From the NCBI GenBank assembly GCA_905221605.1, contig CAJNDS010000787.1:1-64000 (forward strand): a DNA stretch of 64,000 nt. Reading direction: 5' to 3'. Shown here piece by piece: positions 52,901 through 62,117 of this stretch. Every line of letters starts with the position of its first letter. Positions within the stretch are counted from its first letter, which is position 1. This stretch comes from Symbiodinium natans. Lineage: Eukaryota; Sar; Dinophyceae; Suessiales; Symbiodiniaceae. The translations under genes and the position numbers were made by a program. The notes beneath the pieces are model-generated. The model saw nothing but the letters and a program-made list of their open reading frames with translations, had not been told where the DNA came from and did not search any database.

Positions 52901-53056
52901 AATTCATTCGTAGTTTGTAGTAATCGTAATGATGGCATCCCTGAACACTGAAAGCTTAAACCCTAAACCCTAAACCCTGAACAGACTGGGCCTCAGGGTG
53001 AGCTCCGAGGAGACTGGCTCCCAGCCATCCAGCAGCTGGAGGTTGCGATCCTTCGC
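46955..53056 (-). CDS. Carotenoid cleavage oxygenase (CCD/RPE65 family), multi-exon, partial
   Basis: Exons that join in phase: 52992-53056, 52404-52483, [51876-51892?], 51412-51474, 51101-51189, 50877-50992, 50319-50401, 49533-49568, 48998-49078, 48530-48626, 48034-48193, 47818-47880, 47142-47231, 46955-47012. Hallmarks in order: GWEPVSSE; GRVPAHVRGGIFLRNGPNQ; YHIFDGHGMIHAVHF; YTRRYVRTQAL; TVHAGRVLATWE; DTLGLFSFEG; SAHGKQDPETGQL (first iron-ligand His); LLHDFGITS (second); FNFHVLNAYDD (third). The family is a seven-bladed propeller that cleaves carotenoid double bases of the polyene with non-haem Fe(II) held by four His. About 366 of the usual 480-550 codons are seen; the fourth His and both ends were not found. 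DGHGM replaces the usual DGDGM. Donors are GT, GC or GA. Most introns contain telomere-type repeat. Confidence 0.88.
47013..47137. mobile_element. Introner with 8-bp inverted ends forming a carotenoid-oxygenase intron
   Basis: The 125-bp element starts CTTGGTAG and ends CTACCAAG, a perfect inverted pair. It is flanked by ATTC at 47009-47012 and 47138-47141. On the gene strand the host reads FHVL up to the duplicate and NAYDD after it. Removing the element plus one duplicate gives the uninterrupted family motif, using a GA donor inside the duplicate and an AG acceptor supplied by the terminal repeat. A second copy is at 2923-3026. Confidence 0.85.
47456..47569 (+). mobile_element. 112-bp MITE family, copy 3
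   Basis: 114 bp, from CTTGGCTGCACTT to AAGTACCACAAAG. It sits in a carotenoid-oxygenase intron directly after a TTTAGGG tract (47417-47454). No clean flanking duplicate is visible. Confidence 0.75.
47641..47747. mobile_element. MITE with CTACTATTTGCTT ends, copy 2
   Basis: Starts CTACCAATCGCTTAAGAACCC and ends GGGTTCTTAAGCAATCAGTAG. It lies within the same carotenoid-oxygenase intron as the preceding MITE. Confidence 0.65.
47885..47938. repeat. Intronic TTTAGGG tract
   Basis: About seven TTTAGGG units start within five bases of the acceptor of exon 47818-47880. A longer mixed run is at 48197-48295 in the next intron. Confidence 0.9.
49238..49347. mobile_element. Foldback element, intronic
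   Basis: Left arm CCCAGATCTTCCAAAACCCC and right arm GGGGTTTTGAAAGATCTGGG. The inner arms ACCCTAATTTAT and ATGAATTAGGGT are also inverted. Related to 5182-5254. Confidence 0.65.
51710..51821 (+). mobile_element. 112-bp MITE family, copy 4
   Basis: From CTTGGCTGCCCTT to AAGTACCACAAAG. It lies in a carotenoid-oxygenase intron. Its inner palindrome (AGCTAAAAATTAAATTTTTAGCT, written here as two arms around AA) is the best preserved of the set. Confidence 0.75.
52619..52638. repeat. (CG)10 microsatellite
   Basis: Twenty bases of alternating C and G, a sequence able to adopt Z-DNA. It lies in the intron between the first two recognised carotenoid-oxygenase exons. Confidence 0.95.
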
Positions 53057-54302
53057 CTAGAGGAGGCTTGGGGGCCTTGTGAAAGGTTTGGGGTGTGTAG
53101 GGTTTAGGGTTTAGGGTTTGGGGTGTAGGGTTTAGGGTTTTAGGGTTTGGGGTTTCGGGTCTAGGGTTTAGGGTTTAAGGTACAAAGTCGGCACTCTTCA
53201 GCCGGCATCCACATGAACAGTTCGCATGTCCAGGGAAACACCGAAGCCTTCTCTCATCCCCCCTAAAAACTAAACCCTAAACCCTAAACCCTAAACCCTA
53301 AACCCTAAACCCTAAACCCTAAACCCCACAGCCCAACCCGGAACCGAAGAGCTGAATCATGCTGCGGGGTAGATAGATAGCCTGAATACTTTTGCAAGTG
53401 GACTTGCTGGCTGCCAGAAATGCCTCAATTGAAGAAGCCAATGAAGACAGGTGCTTCAATCGAACACTCACCCTAAACCCTAAACCCTAAAACTCTCCGG
53501 AACCCAACTCCCCTAGCCGCCTCCAGCAGCCAGGCTGGGGGCCGTCCCAGCTGACGAAGATCCGAGGCATCCTCCGCAAAAGAACAGCATGAATGGACAA
53601 ATGGGTGACCCCCGTAGTGCGAACGACATGGCTTGACAAACGCCATGTTAAACTACAGGGCCCAATGTTGCTGCAAGCTGTACTTTGGTGTGGCTCATCC
53701 GCGTTACGGTTTCTGCCATTCGTTGAAACTCGATGGGTGCTCTGCTGTGGTTGGGTGGAACCCTGCTACCCAGTGGACAGCCTTCACTCGCGAAGTGCCG
53801 CAAACTTATTGGAAGAGTTTCCACAGCAGGATTCGAAGTTTTCATGCTGTTCATGACCCGCGTCGCGGCCTCGAAGACAAAACCTGACTCAAACAGCCAC
53901 AAGAACTACCAGTAATGCAACCGATCGCACACGCCGCAAAGCCCAGTTCTAGTCGCGGTGCCAGCTCGCCCACTGCCGCGTCAGAAAACCCATGGGAGCC
54001 ACTGCGTGTCAGTCGCCGGCCGCGGAGCCTGCAAGGGGTCCAGAGCCAAGAAGTCAAGGAGAAACTATCCCCTACCCCACACCTACCCCCTACCCCCCTA
54101 AGCCCCCCTACCCCCCCTACCCCCCCACATCCCCCCTAACCCCCCCCCCCCTTCCCCCCCCCCACCCCTACTCCAAGATGATGCGTTTGGACTCTGAGGG
54201 TGCCCAAGCTAAGCATTCTGCGTCTCAAAATGCAGGTTGGACCTTCAAAAGGGCTGCTCTGGTCTCCATACTTTCAACAGAAACTGGAGGCGCCGGGGTA
54301 TA
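53057..54302. other. No firm gene; telomere-type tracts and C-rich stretch
   Basis: Telomere-type tracts are at 53097-53175 and 53272-53325. The first coding exon of the carotenoid oxygenase should lie here, but I could not identify it. Overlapping open frames at 53593-53915 are unrecognised. A C-rich CCCCTAC stretch is at 54068-54172. Confidence 0.35.
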
Positions 54303-54321
54303 CTACTATTTGCTTAAGAAG

Positions 54322-54352
<31 letters not shown>

Positions 54353-54437
54353 AAGAAAGAAAACACTAATCCCTATATTCCGCTTATAAGGAGGAATAGG
54401 TTTTGTTTTCTTGAGAGGATCTTAAGCACATACTATA
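54303..54437. mobile_element. MITE with CTACTATTTGCTT ends, copy 3
   Basis: Starts CTACTATTTGCTTAAGAAG; the right end is a partial complement (CTTAAGCACATACTATAG). It contains a C21-A12 junction (54322-54354). Confidence 0.6.
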
Positions 54438-54940
54438 GCATATGATCCCAACCTTAGGGTGGTTGATCAAGCTCCAAAATCTGAGGTTCAGTCGCCCTCT
54501 TCCCTCGGAGCCCGCCTCCCCGCTGCCACTGCTGCGGCCGCCAGGGAGCTAAGTCCGGACTTGGACGAGGGCGCCTCTTTGAGTGGAGGGTTTGGGGTTT
54601 AGGGTTTTGGGTTTAGGGTTTAGGGCTTAGGGTTTAGATCCGCGTTTGCATGAATCATCACGAATCTAGCTCGAGGAGCGAATATCAGAGCACCCGCTCT
54701 TTCACTGGACTGGGCCCCTCGATCTTGAGCACGGGCTGTTTCAGATTGTTTCAGCATTGCATAGGATTGCTGGGCAGCATGTCCGGAGCCTACTGCCCGG
54801 AAGTGCATTTAATCTAAGGATCTGTTAGCCTGAGTGCTTTGGGGTGCTTTGCAATATGAATGGACCGCTAAGTGCGCTCCGATCCTGCCCCGAACTGTTG
54901 AACGCCGCAACCCCGTAGAAGGTTGATATGCAAGGAAGTA
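54438..54940. other. No gene seen
   Basis: Contains a degenerate TTTAGGG tract at 54588-54640 and unremarkable sequence otherwise. Confidence 0.4.
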
Positions 54941-55052
54941 CTACTTATTGCTTAAGAACCCCCCAAAAAAAACAAAACATGTTCTTCCTGAAATAAGGGT
55001 AATATAGGGAGTATTATCTTTTATTTTTGGGGGGCTCTTAAGCAAAGAGTAG
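54941..55052. mobile_element. MITE with CTACTATTTGCTT ends, copy 4
   Basis: Starts CTACTTATTGCTTAAGAACC and ends CTCTTAAGCAAAGAGTAG. The central homopolymer is short here (CCCCCC then A8). Confidence 0.6.
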
Positions 55053-55139
55053 AATATCCGTCAATCGGTCCATGCTTTGAACACGTGCCTCACAAATGAT
55101 GTGTGTGATCGCGGTTCACGGCTCCCCCCATGGTATCCG

Positions 55140-55166
55140 CCCCCCCCCCCCCCCCCCCCCCCCCCC
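55140..55166. repeat. Poly-C run of 27 bases
   Basis: Uninterrupted C, followed by degenerate CCCTAAA units to about 55390. Confidence 0.85.
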
Positions 55167-55656
55167 GCCCTTCCCTCCCCTAAACCCTTTTTGAGCAACG
55201 GACTTTGAAAGGGAGAAAACCCTAACCCTAAACCCTAAACCTTGAAACCCTCCCGAAACCACAAACTCCCCCAACCACTCCAGGGGACCCCATAAACCCG
55301 AAACCCTAAACCTCCAACCCTAAACCTACGCACCGTGTGGCAGCTTAGAAACCCTGAACCCTATAAATAACCTTAAACCCTAACCCCCGGGGCGGGCGAG
55401 GGGACCACACCACAGGGGTGTGTGGGAGGCGGGGGGGAGGGGGGGCCATAGGTTCATGGAGTTGTTCAACAGACCTGTCCCCTAAAGCATCCTTTCTTAG
55501 GGTCCATCTTAAACCCTAAACCCTAAACCCTAAACCCTAAACCCATTCATATAGTCGCAGCCCTACCTTGGAAGAACATCGCTGATCATGGCGCGGAATG
55601 CCCCGACGCGTCAGCTGGAGCTGTCCTGGCGGGCTCCATTGAAGGCCCTTGTGAAA

Positions 55657-55798
55657 AACCTATAAACCCTATAAACCCTATAAACCCTATAAACCCTATA
55701 AACCCTATAAACCCTATAAACCCTATAAACCCTATAAACCCTATAAACCCTATAAACCCTATAAACCCTATAAACCCTATAAACCCTATAAACCCTAC
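55657..55798. repeat. CCCTATAAA 9-mer array, about 15 units
   Basis: A perfect tandem array of a telomere-like unit with an extra TA. It gives a repeating FIG frame on the minus strand, which is not a gene. Confidence 0.95.
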
Positions 55799-55799
55799 C

Positions 55800-56354
55800 C
55801 TCCCTCTTCTGCTGAACTCCAGATCCTTAGGTTGACCGAGCCTGTGTCCAAAGGCAGCGCAGTCCCAGGTCGCCACTCCATGCCATCAGCTTCCGCTCTT
55901 CGGATTTCAGGAGGGGCGCATGCTTTCAAGGGGTTTAGGGCTTCGGGAAACGGGGGGAGGGTGGGTTTGGGTTGGGGGGATGAGTTTGAGCCTTGAGGGC
56001 TTTCAGGGGTTATAGGGCTTGAGGGCTGGTTTATGTTGGGAGCTTATAGGGTTTAGAAGGCTCCATGCTGGCAGCGTTATGGCGGAGGTGCCTAGAGTTT
56101 CGGAGGAAAAAGCAGCCCGAACACCTCAAGAAGCCAACGGAAAGAGCAAGAACCCTGCGGGCCCTAACACAAAGCCTCCTGGAGAACCTAGCTTTCTGGT
56201 TTCTTTGATGCTAGCATTTCCCTGGCCGCATATTCCCCTGGCTTAGGTTTTTGTATAGGGACTCACTACCCTGTTTGGTTTAAAGGGGCTTCCAATCTTA
56301 TAAGGGAACCTCAACCCTCGAATGAGGGAATCAGGGCCTACGTACCCTGGGTCC
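55800..56354. other. No gene seen
   Basis: Mixed sequence with isolated GGGTTTAGG-like units at 55930-56060. A plus-strand open segment at 56079-56246 is unrecognised. Confidence 0.4.
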
Positions 56355-56498
56355 TACTTGGAGGTTCATGGTGCTTATTAACCAATGATAACTGTACTTA
56401 TAACTGGACTTATAACCAGATTCCGGCACTTAAAGGGCTTATAAGTGGGTTATAATTACAGTTATAATTGGTTAATAAGTACCATGAACCTCCAAGTA
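56355..56498. mobile_element. Foldback element with about 50-bp inverted arms
   Basis: Left arm TACTTGGAGGTTCATGGTGC and right arm complementary to it. The inner arms (TTATTAACCAATGATAACTGT and its near-complement) extend the stem. Fragments of the same arms occur at 10040-10260 and 12900-12920. Confidence 0.65.
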
Positions 56499-56499
56499 G

Positions 56500-57000
56500 A
56501 CTACAGTATGAACCCACCCTCCCTGACCGGGGTGCCCGCTCGGAGCGCGAAAGATACATCCTCGCGGGCTTTTGCAGGGCTCCGGCGTTGTCAAGGGACT
56601 AAACATAAGGGACCTTGGGGGTTATTTGGCGGGTATTCAGGGTTACGTAGGTTTCTGGAGACTACATAAGGTATATGTAGGGGATGTATAGGGAAATAGG
56701 TTATACCCCTTAAGGTTGCTTGGGATGGATCCTAAGACCCAAAAGCCCGAAGTCCCTCCAGCGCCCATCGATGCAGCAACAAACTTTGTTCCTTACAGGT
56801 GAACCTCCTGCTTCTGGCTCATGAGCAATGTTTGGTTGTTGGCATCCGCATAGCTGGACAATCTCGGGTTTGCTTGGTGCCGTCTCTGGTATCCGAGCAA
56901 CTGAACGCGAGATAGGCTTTTCAGGGTTAGGTGCATCACGACGCCGCAATCCCAGTCGACGGTTTGTTGCAACTCAGGTGATAGTTTTTTTTTTTTTTTT

Positions 57001-57031
<31 letters not shown>

Positions 57032-57850
57032 GCAGGGGGGGCTTGGTGGGCATGTTGGGGGGGGCGATCTCGGGACCCTGAAGCCTGAAAAACTGAGATG
57101 CGCCCCGGTCGGTGGCGTGCTTAAGCACCCCACTCGCCCAAAGCTTGCAGAAGCTCTGGGCCAAACTGCGACGAGGCCTCGGCATCGAAGCTCTCAGGGT
57201 TTAGGGTTTAGGGTTTTAGGGTTTAGGGTTTAGGGTTTAGGCCCTGTTTGAACCTTCCCCATGATTCGCATCACCCTGAAAAGCCAGACCCAATCAGAGC
57301 CCTCCACAATGATAGCGGATCACGGGTGGGGACTTCTCTTCGCTTTTCTGCATCCAAGCGTCTTTTATCCTAGTCCTAAGCCTCTAAACTTCACTAAACC
57401 CTCTAAACCTTCTAGACCCCAAAACCCAAAACCCAAAAGCCTAAACCCAAACCCCGTCTTTCCTTCATCAAGGAGCCTTGGGCGCCCCCCCCCCCCCCCC
57501 CCCCCCCAGTGGCGGTTAAGGGCTCTCGCCGTTTCCAAACCAAGCCTCCCCCGAATGTTTCCAAATCCTTCGGGCCCAAGCGCTTTTCTTCGTTGCTGAG
57601 TTCACAAGGCCCCCCAAAAGTGTACACTTTCAGTTCTACAGGGGATTAGCTCACTCAGCTACTAGGTTTGAATATTGCGGTCTTCACAAACCGGCCGGGG
57701 CTTGGGGTGGGTAAAAAGGGAGAAGAGAGTACAGCAGCAGTCTTACCTGTTCGGCCACCTTCTGCGCGTGCTGCCTTCAGGACAGACTGGCCATGAAATC
57801 TCAAGAAGCCTAAACCCTAAAACCCTACAAGTCCTGTGACCCTAATACTA
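56500..57850. other. No firm gene; homopolymers and telomere-type tract
   Basis: Holds T26-G22 (56985-57032), a C run of 22 (57486-57507) and a TTTAGGG tract at 57196-57240. Open frames here run through homopolymers. The repeat at 57606-57650 matches 3774-3816. Confidence 0.4.
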
Positions 57851-57955
57851 AACTTCCCTTAGAACCTTAGTTAAGATCATATGTTTAATACCCCTTAGGG
57901 TTTTATGTAAACAAGAATACAAATAATTCCCAAGGGGGATATAGAAAGGGTTCGA
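57851..57955. mobile_element. Second copy of the HD-gene introner family
   Basis: Matches the plus-strand sequence of 36797-36900 from CCTTAGAACCTTA through AAACAAGAATACAAATAATTCC to GGATAT, with scattered differences. No host exon is recognised around it. Confidence 0.6.
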
Positions 57956-58044
57956 GCACCCCTCCGAGGTCTTGACCTAAACCCCTGAGGCCTAAGCCAA
58001 GCCTGGCGGTCGTGCAAGGTGGGCAATTGGTTTGGCAGTTTAAC

Positions 58045-58105
58045 AAGGTTTAGGGTTTAGGGTTTAGGGTTTAGGGTTTAGGGTTTAGGGTTCAGGGTTC
58101 AAAAT
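58045..58105. repeat. Interstitial TTTAGGG tract
   Basis: About seven units ending in TTCAGGG variants. Confidence 0.9.
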
Positions 58106-58418
58106 GCTTCCTGCATACTGAAGCCCTATCATCACAAGCTTTGCTTTAAGCTCCTTAACAAGCTAGGCTGCCCAGTAACCTAGGCTTAAAAAGGGTGCCC
58201 TTTTTTGCTTAAAGGGGCTTATAAGGGAACCTAAACCCCCCAAAAAGGGAGTAAGGATACTACTGGGCATCCTAGCAAGAACCCCAGACATGTTCCGATG
58301 AGGACGATGCCAGTTCCTTAGCCTCCTCTCGCATCTGGGCCTGCCGGATCAGGCTTCGCAGATTCGGGCTGCGGGATGTGGGGGTTTACGAAAAGAGGGG
58401 TCCCTTATGACCTTATAT
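58106..58418. other. No gene; introner-related repeat
   Basis: A repeat at 58186-58281 shares AAGGGTGCCCTTTTTT and TACTGGGCATCCTAGCAAG-like motifs with the introner family of 47013-47137 but has lost clear ends. Confidence 0.4.
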
Positions 58419-58530
58419 CTTGGCTGCACTTAGGAGGGTAGCTACGAATTAAGATTTTTGCTGCCTTATTAAGAAACCCAATAAACCCCAAAAAGGTAAG
58501 GATCTAAAGTTACGGTAAGGTACCACAAAG
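58419..58530 (+). mobile_element. 112-bp MITE family, copy 5
   Basis: From CTTGGCTGCACTT to AGGTACCACAAAG. A 28-bp sequence (AAAAGAGGGG, then TCCCTTATGACCTTATAT) occurs on both sides with one mismatch, far longer than the usual 4-bp duplicate. Confidence 0.75.
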
Positions 58531-60015
58531 GAAAAGAGGGGTACCTTATGACCTTATATGAAGTAGGGTATATATTTCTTGTATCTCTGGAGTCTCCGAA
58601 GAGCTGTCCGAGCAAGAAGCGAAAAATCTAAAGCACACCACGAAGCCGCTCCAAGTCCTTCACATCCCCAAAAGGACACCCATTATATACACTCACCAAA
58701 ATTAAAAGGAACCTTGTATACGTTCACCAAAAAACAGCAATATAAACCCTACTTCAGATGGGTCCTGTTTAAGGGGGATCCTACCATTGGGGAGTCTAGA
58801 TTAGGGGTTCCTTCTTATTGTAAACGCCCATGTTATCTTTTAAGAACTCAGGCCTACTTTTGGTATGTCCGGTTCCAGGGTGCTCGAGCGAGAAAAGAAG
58901 CACCTGGAGTTTCGGCAAAGTGTGTGCCAGTCTATTGGCCCAAGTTCTTTCCAACACCTAGCAGGGCTAGCTAGTGTGCACAGCGTGTGGGTGTTCTATA
59001 GACGCGTAATGCTTGCTTAGGAAGGAAGCTGTGCAAACCTATGGGTCATGTCTTCACAGATAGCGAGCAAACATCAACTTGGGGTGTGAGGGGTTCAAAA
59101 GGTCGCATAGTGCTATGTAGGGGCGATGTTCTTTGGATCACAAGTACCAGGACATCCCACTTGCAAAAAAAAACCCTCAGCTAAACCCTACATGAGACCG
59201 TTTTCTTTCAATCTTGAACCCCTCGCAACCCTTTGGCTCGCAGCCGCAAATTGCTCTGTCAAACCCATGGCCCCTTAAGCACACCCGCTCGCTTCAGGGT
59301 CCAGCTCTAGGGTTTTGCGTGAGCCGGAGCTTTCTGAAGCTAGTCGCCCGGGCCCAGCCTCGAAGCCTTCTGCGTCGCGTCCATAGACCTCAAGGGGGCT
59401 TTCACGTTGCGACCTACGGTGATAGAAAAGATCCTGAAAGCCAGAACAACAGAGAGCTTCCGCCCCCCCCCCCCCCCCCCCCCCCCCTTTGCGAGGCGTT
59501 TTCTGAACCCTAAACCCTCAACCCATGACAAAACTGAGCCCTGGGCAAAGCGGGCACATCTCTCGCGAAGATGGACGGCACAGCCGACCTCTTCCAGGCG
59601 CAATGGGGGAACCCCTGGAACCCTTCAAGGAAGGTAAGCTTACTTCTCCAATAACCCAAGGGGAAAAACGTTAAACTTCTTTTCCCACTAAACAAGGAAA
59701 TCCAAAACGTTTAAAGTTCAACCGTTGGATAAGTTAAGTAAGGGACCCAAGGGCCATTTTCAGGGACCCCCATCCTTATACTATCTCCCCAACCTTCCCC
59801 CTCCCGAAACCCTGCGAGCCCCCCCTCCCCCCCTCCCCACAGCCCCTCTCGCTCTCGCTCCGTCCCTTTTTCTGGTATGTTGGGGTTTAGGGTTTGGGGT
59901 TTCGGGTTTAGTTTGTCGTTTCTCTCTGCCTGTCTCCCTCCCCCCTTCTCCCCACGGCAAAAGCCGGTAACCCAAAATTCCTGAGACCTTGAAACCCTCA
60001 ACCCTCAACCCTCAA
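58531..60015. other. No firm gene; poly-C and telomere-type units
   Basis: The 131-codon plus ORF at 58579-58974 runs through dispersed repeats. A C run of 25 lies at 59463-59487. Nothing is recognised. Confidence 0.4.
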
Positions 60016-60068
60016 CCCTACACCCTAAACCCTAAACCCTAAACCCTAAACCCTAAACCCTAAACCCT
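60016..60068. repeat. Interstitial CCCTAAA tract
   Basis: About seven CCCTAAA units, with CCCTCAA variants just before (59994-60015). An inverted run of TTTAGGG at 60188-60302 faces it across 120 bp. Confidence 0.9.
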
Positions 60069-60405
60069 GTTTGGCGAGCATGCGCCCCTTCTGGCCCCAC
60101 CTCGCGTTTCAACTGCCGCTTCCGCAAAGTCTTCTCGGACTCCTCGGGCCTTTGAGATCGTTCAAAGCGGGTTAAGGTCGTTAGGGTTGTTTAGGGTTTA
60201 GGGTTTAGGGTTTAGGGTTTAGGGTTTAGGGTTTAGGGTTTAGAGTTTAGCGTTTAGGGTTTAGGGTTCAGGGTCTAGGGTTTAGGGGTTTAGGGCTTAG
60301 GGTAAGCCCAAACCTGCTTTGAAAAGTGGCCCCTCATGCTACAACCCTGCAGACCGCAAACCTGAAATTCGGCCTCAGGTGGCTCTATGAACATATGTAT
60401 GTATG

Positions 60406-60438
<33 letters not shown>

Positions 60439-60550
60439 CTTGGCTGCACTTAGGAGGGTAGCTATAAACTAAATTTTTAGCTGCCTTATTAAGAAACCCA
60501 ATAAACCCAAAAAGGCTAAAGACCTAAAGTTATAGTAGAGTACCACAAAG
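60439..60550 (+). mobile_element. 112-bp MITE family, copy 6 (TSD ATAT)
   Basis: From CTTGGCTGCACTT to GAGTACCACAAAG. It is inserted in an AT microsatellite, with ATAT on both sides. Confidence 0.8.
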
Positions 60551-61036
60551 ATATGTACTGCAACATATAGTAGCCTCTTTTAACCCCCAAGCTGAAGCAT
60601 GTGCCTCAGTTGCTTTGATGCCCAATAGAAAGCCCACACACACAAACAAAGGGGAGGTTCTCGAATTTGTGGTCCCTTTAGGGTTTAGGGTTTAGCGTTG
60701 GGGTCATAATACGGAGCCGTTCTCTCAGTTGTAAGGTGCCCAGCAAGAATCTCCCTACGTGATCCTCTGGACCCAGCTGGGGGTTTACGAAAATGAGGGA
60801 CCCCGAATATAGACCCCCACATAGTACGATTCTCTTATAATAAAGACCCCAAATAAGGTACCCCGAATATTTATCCACATATGGTAAGGTACCCCGAATT
60901 TCGGAAACCCCCCCCATCTCGGAGCCATGGCATCTCATCCTCCTCGGCAGCTGCTTTTGCAAAGTGATCGGCCTGGGCCGCAATGTGGAGCCTCGGTCTA
61001 AGATCGATGCAGGGGGTTTGCGGAAAAACTCGTGTT

Positions 61037-61078
<42 letters not shown>

Positions 61079-62117
61079 CCTCTAATTTGGATTCGGAGGC
61101 ATATTCGGGCCATTCGGGGTACCCTTCCTTGGGGACATGCCCATGTAGGGCTGTGCGATGCAGTCTTTCGTTGAGATGACGCTTCGAGTGGAGGGGCCTT
61201 TGCTGCATGACATGGGTCAACAGCGTTTAGGGTTTAGGGTGTTATAGTTTAGGGTTTAGGGTTTAGGGTTTCGGGTTTAGGGTTTCAACCAAGCTGAAAG
61301 ACCTGATGATGCCTGACATTTATGAAGGCTAGCTAGGCTGCAGCAACACCAAAAGACAAGAGCGCCTGTTTCGATCGAAAACGGGTGCCTGCATTCGGTA
61401 CACACGAGGCGTCATGCACTTGCGGTGAAATAACGTGTGAAAACGTGCTAAGGCCAAACTCATCGAGCTCGATTGGTTGCCCCAGCCCCAAACGGGGTAG
61501 TTAGTCTGCACTCCTGCCTGATGTGCTGGGACATCCAGGCGCAACTCGATTGAATGAAAACTGCGGCTAATTTGCAAAAGCATGTGCCCTCACTGCTAAG
61601 CAGTTGCACGAGGGACATGCACTGCGGCTCCACCGCGAATCGACAGGTCCAGCCACGTGCAGCAGATAATGGCATGCTGAGGATTACAGTATAGGAAAAA
61701 CTGTCCTTCTACACTGATTCCTTGGGTACTAACAGTCCTTCATAACTGTAAGGGGGTACCATAATCCCCATTAAGGACTGTTAGTGTAAGGGGGAACATC
61801 CCAACAGCTTCCGCATGTGACAACAAACAAATTCGAACAAAACCTTCACCAAGGCCTGTGGTGGCCTTTGAGCAGCTTGATTGGCAGTTTGTGTTCGAAT
61901 CCTGCATGACCTCTGGGTACTGTAGCCCTCTGCTCCCGCAGCGCGAACACTGACAACTGGGCTAGGTCTGACGCCATCTGGGCCCAGTGGCGTCCCTCGC
62001 ATGCATGGTCTGTAATTATGCATGGAGCAAGAATTTCTGCAGGTCCGAAGCAAGTATGCTTTTCATAGCTGCAAAACTCGCTCATTGATTGTGTGAAGCC
62101 CTTCGCTCAAACAGCTG
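60551..62117. other. No firm gene; T-G homopolymer junction and foldback
   Basis: Includes T12-G30 (61035-61076), TTTAGGG units at 61226-61285 and a dispersed repeat at 60779-60910. Open frames at 60678-61220 and 61329-62085 are unrecognised. Confidence 0.4.
61728..61786. mobile_element. Foldback element (CTAACAGTCCTT family)
   Basis: Left end TACTAACAGTCCTT and right end AAGGACTGTTAGTG are inverted. Matches 18540-18602. Confidence 0.55.

Noticed and set aside
55586-55876. 96-codon ORF with repeating Phe-Ile-Gly
   Set aside because: Translation of the CCCTATAAA array; no flanking coding signal.
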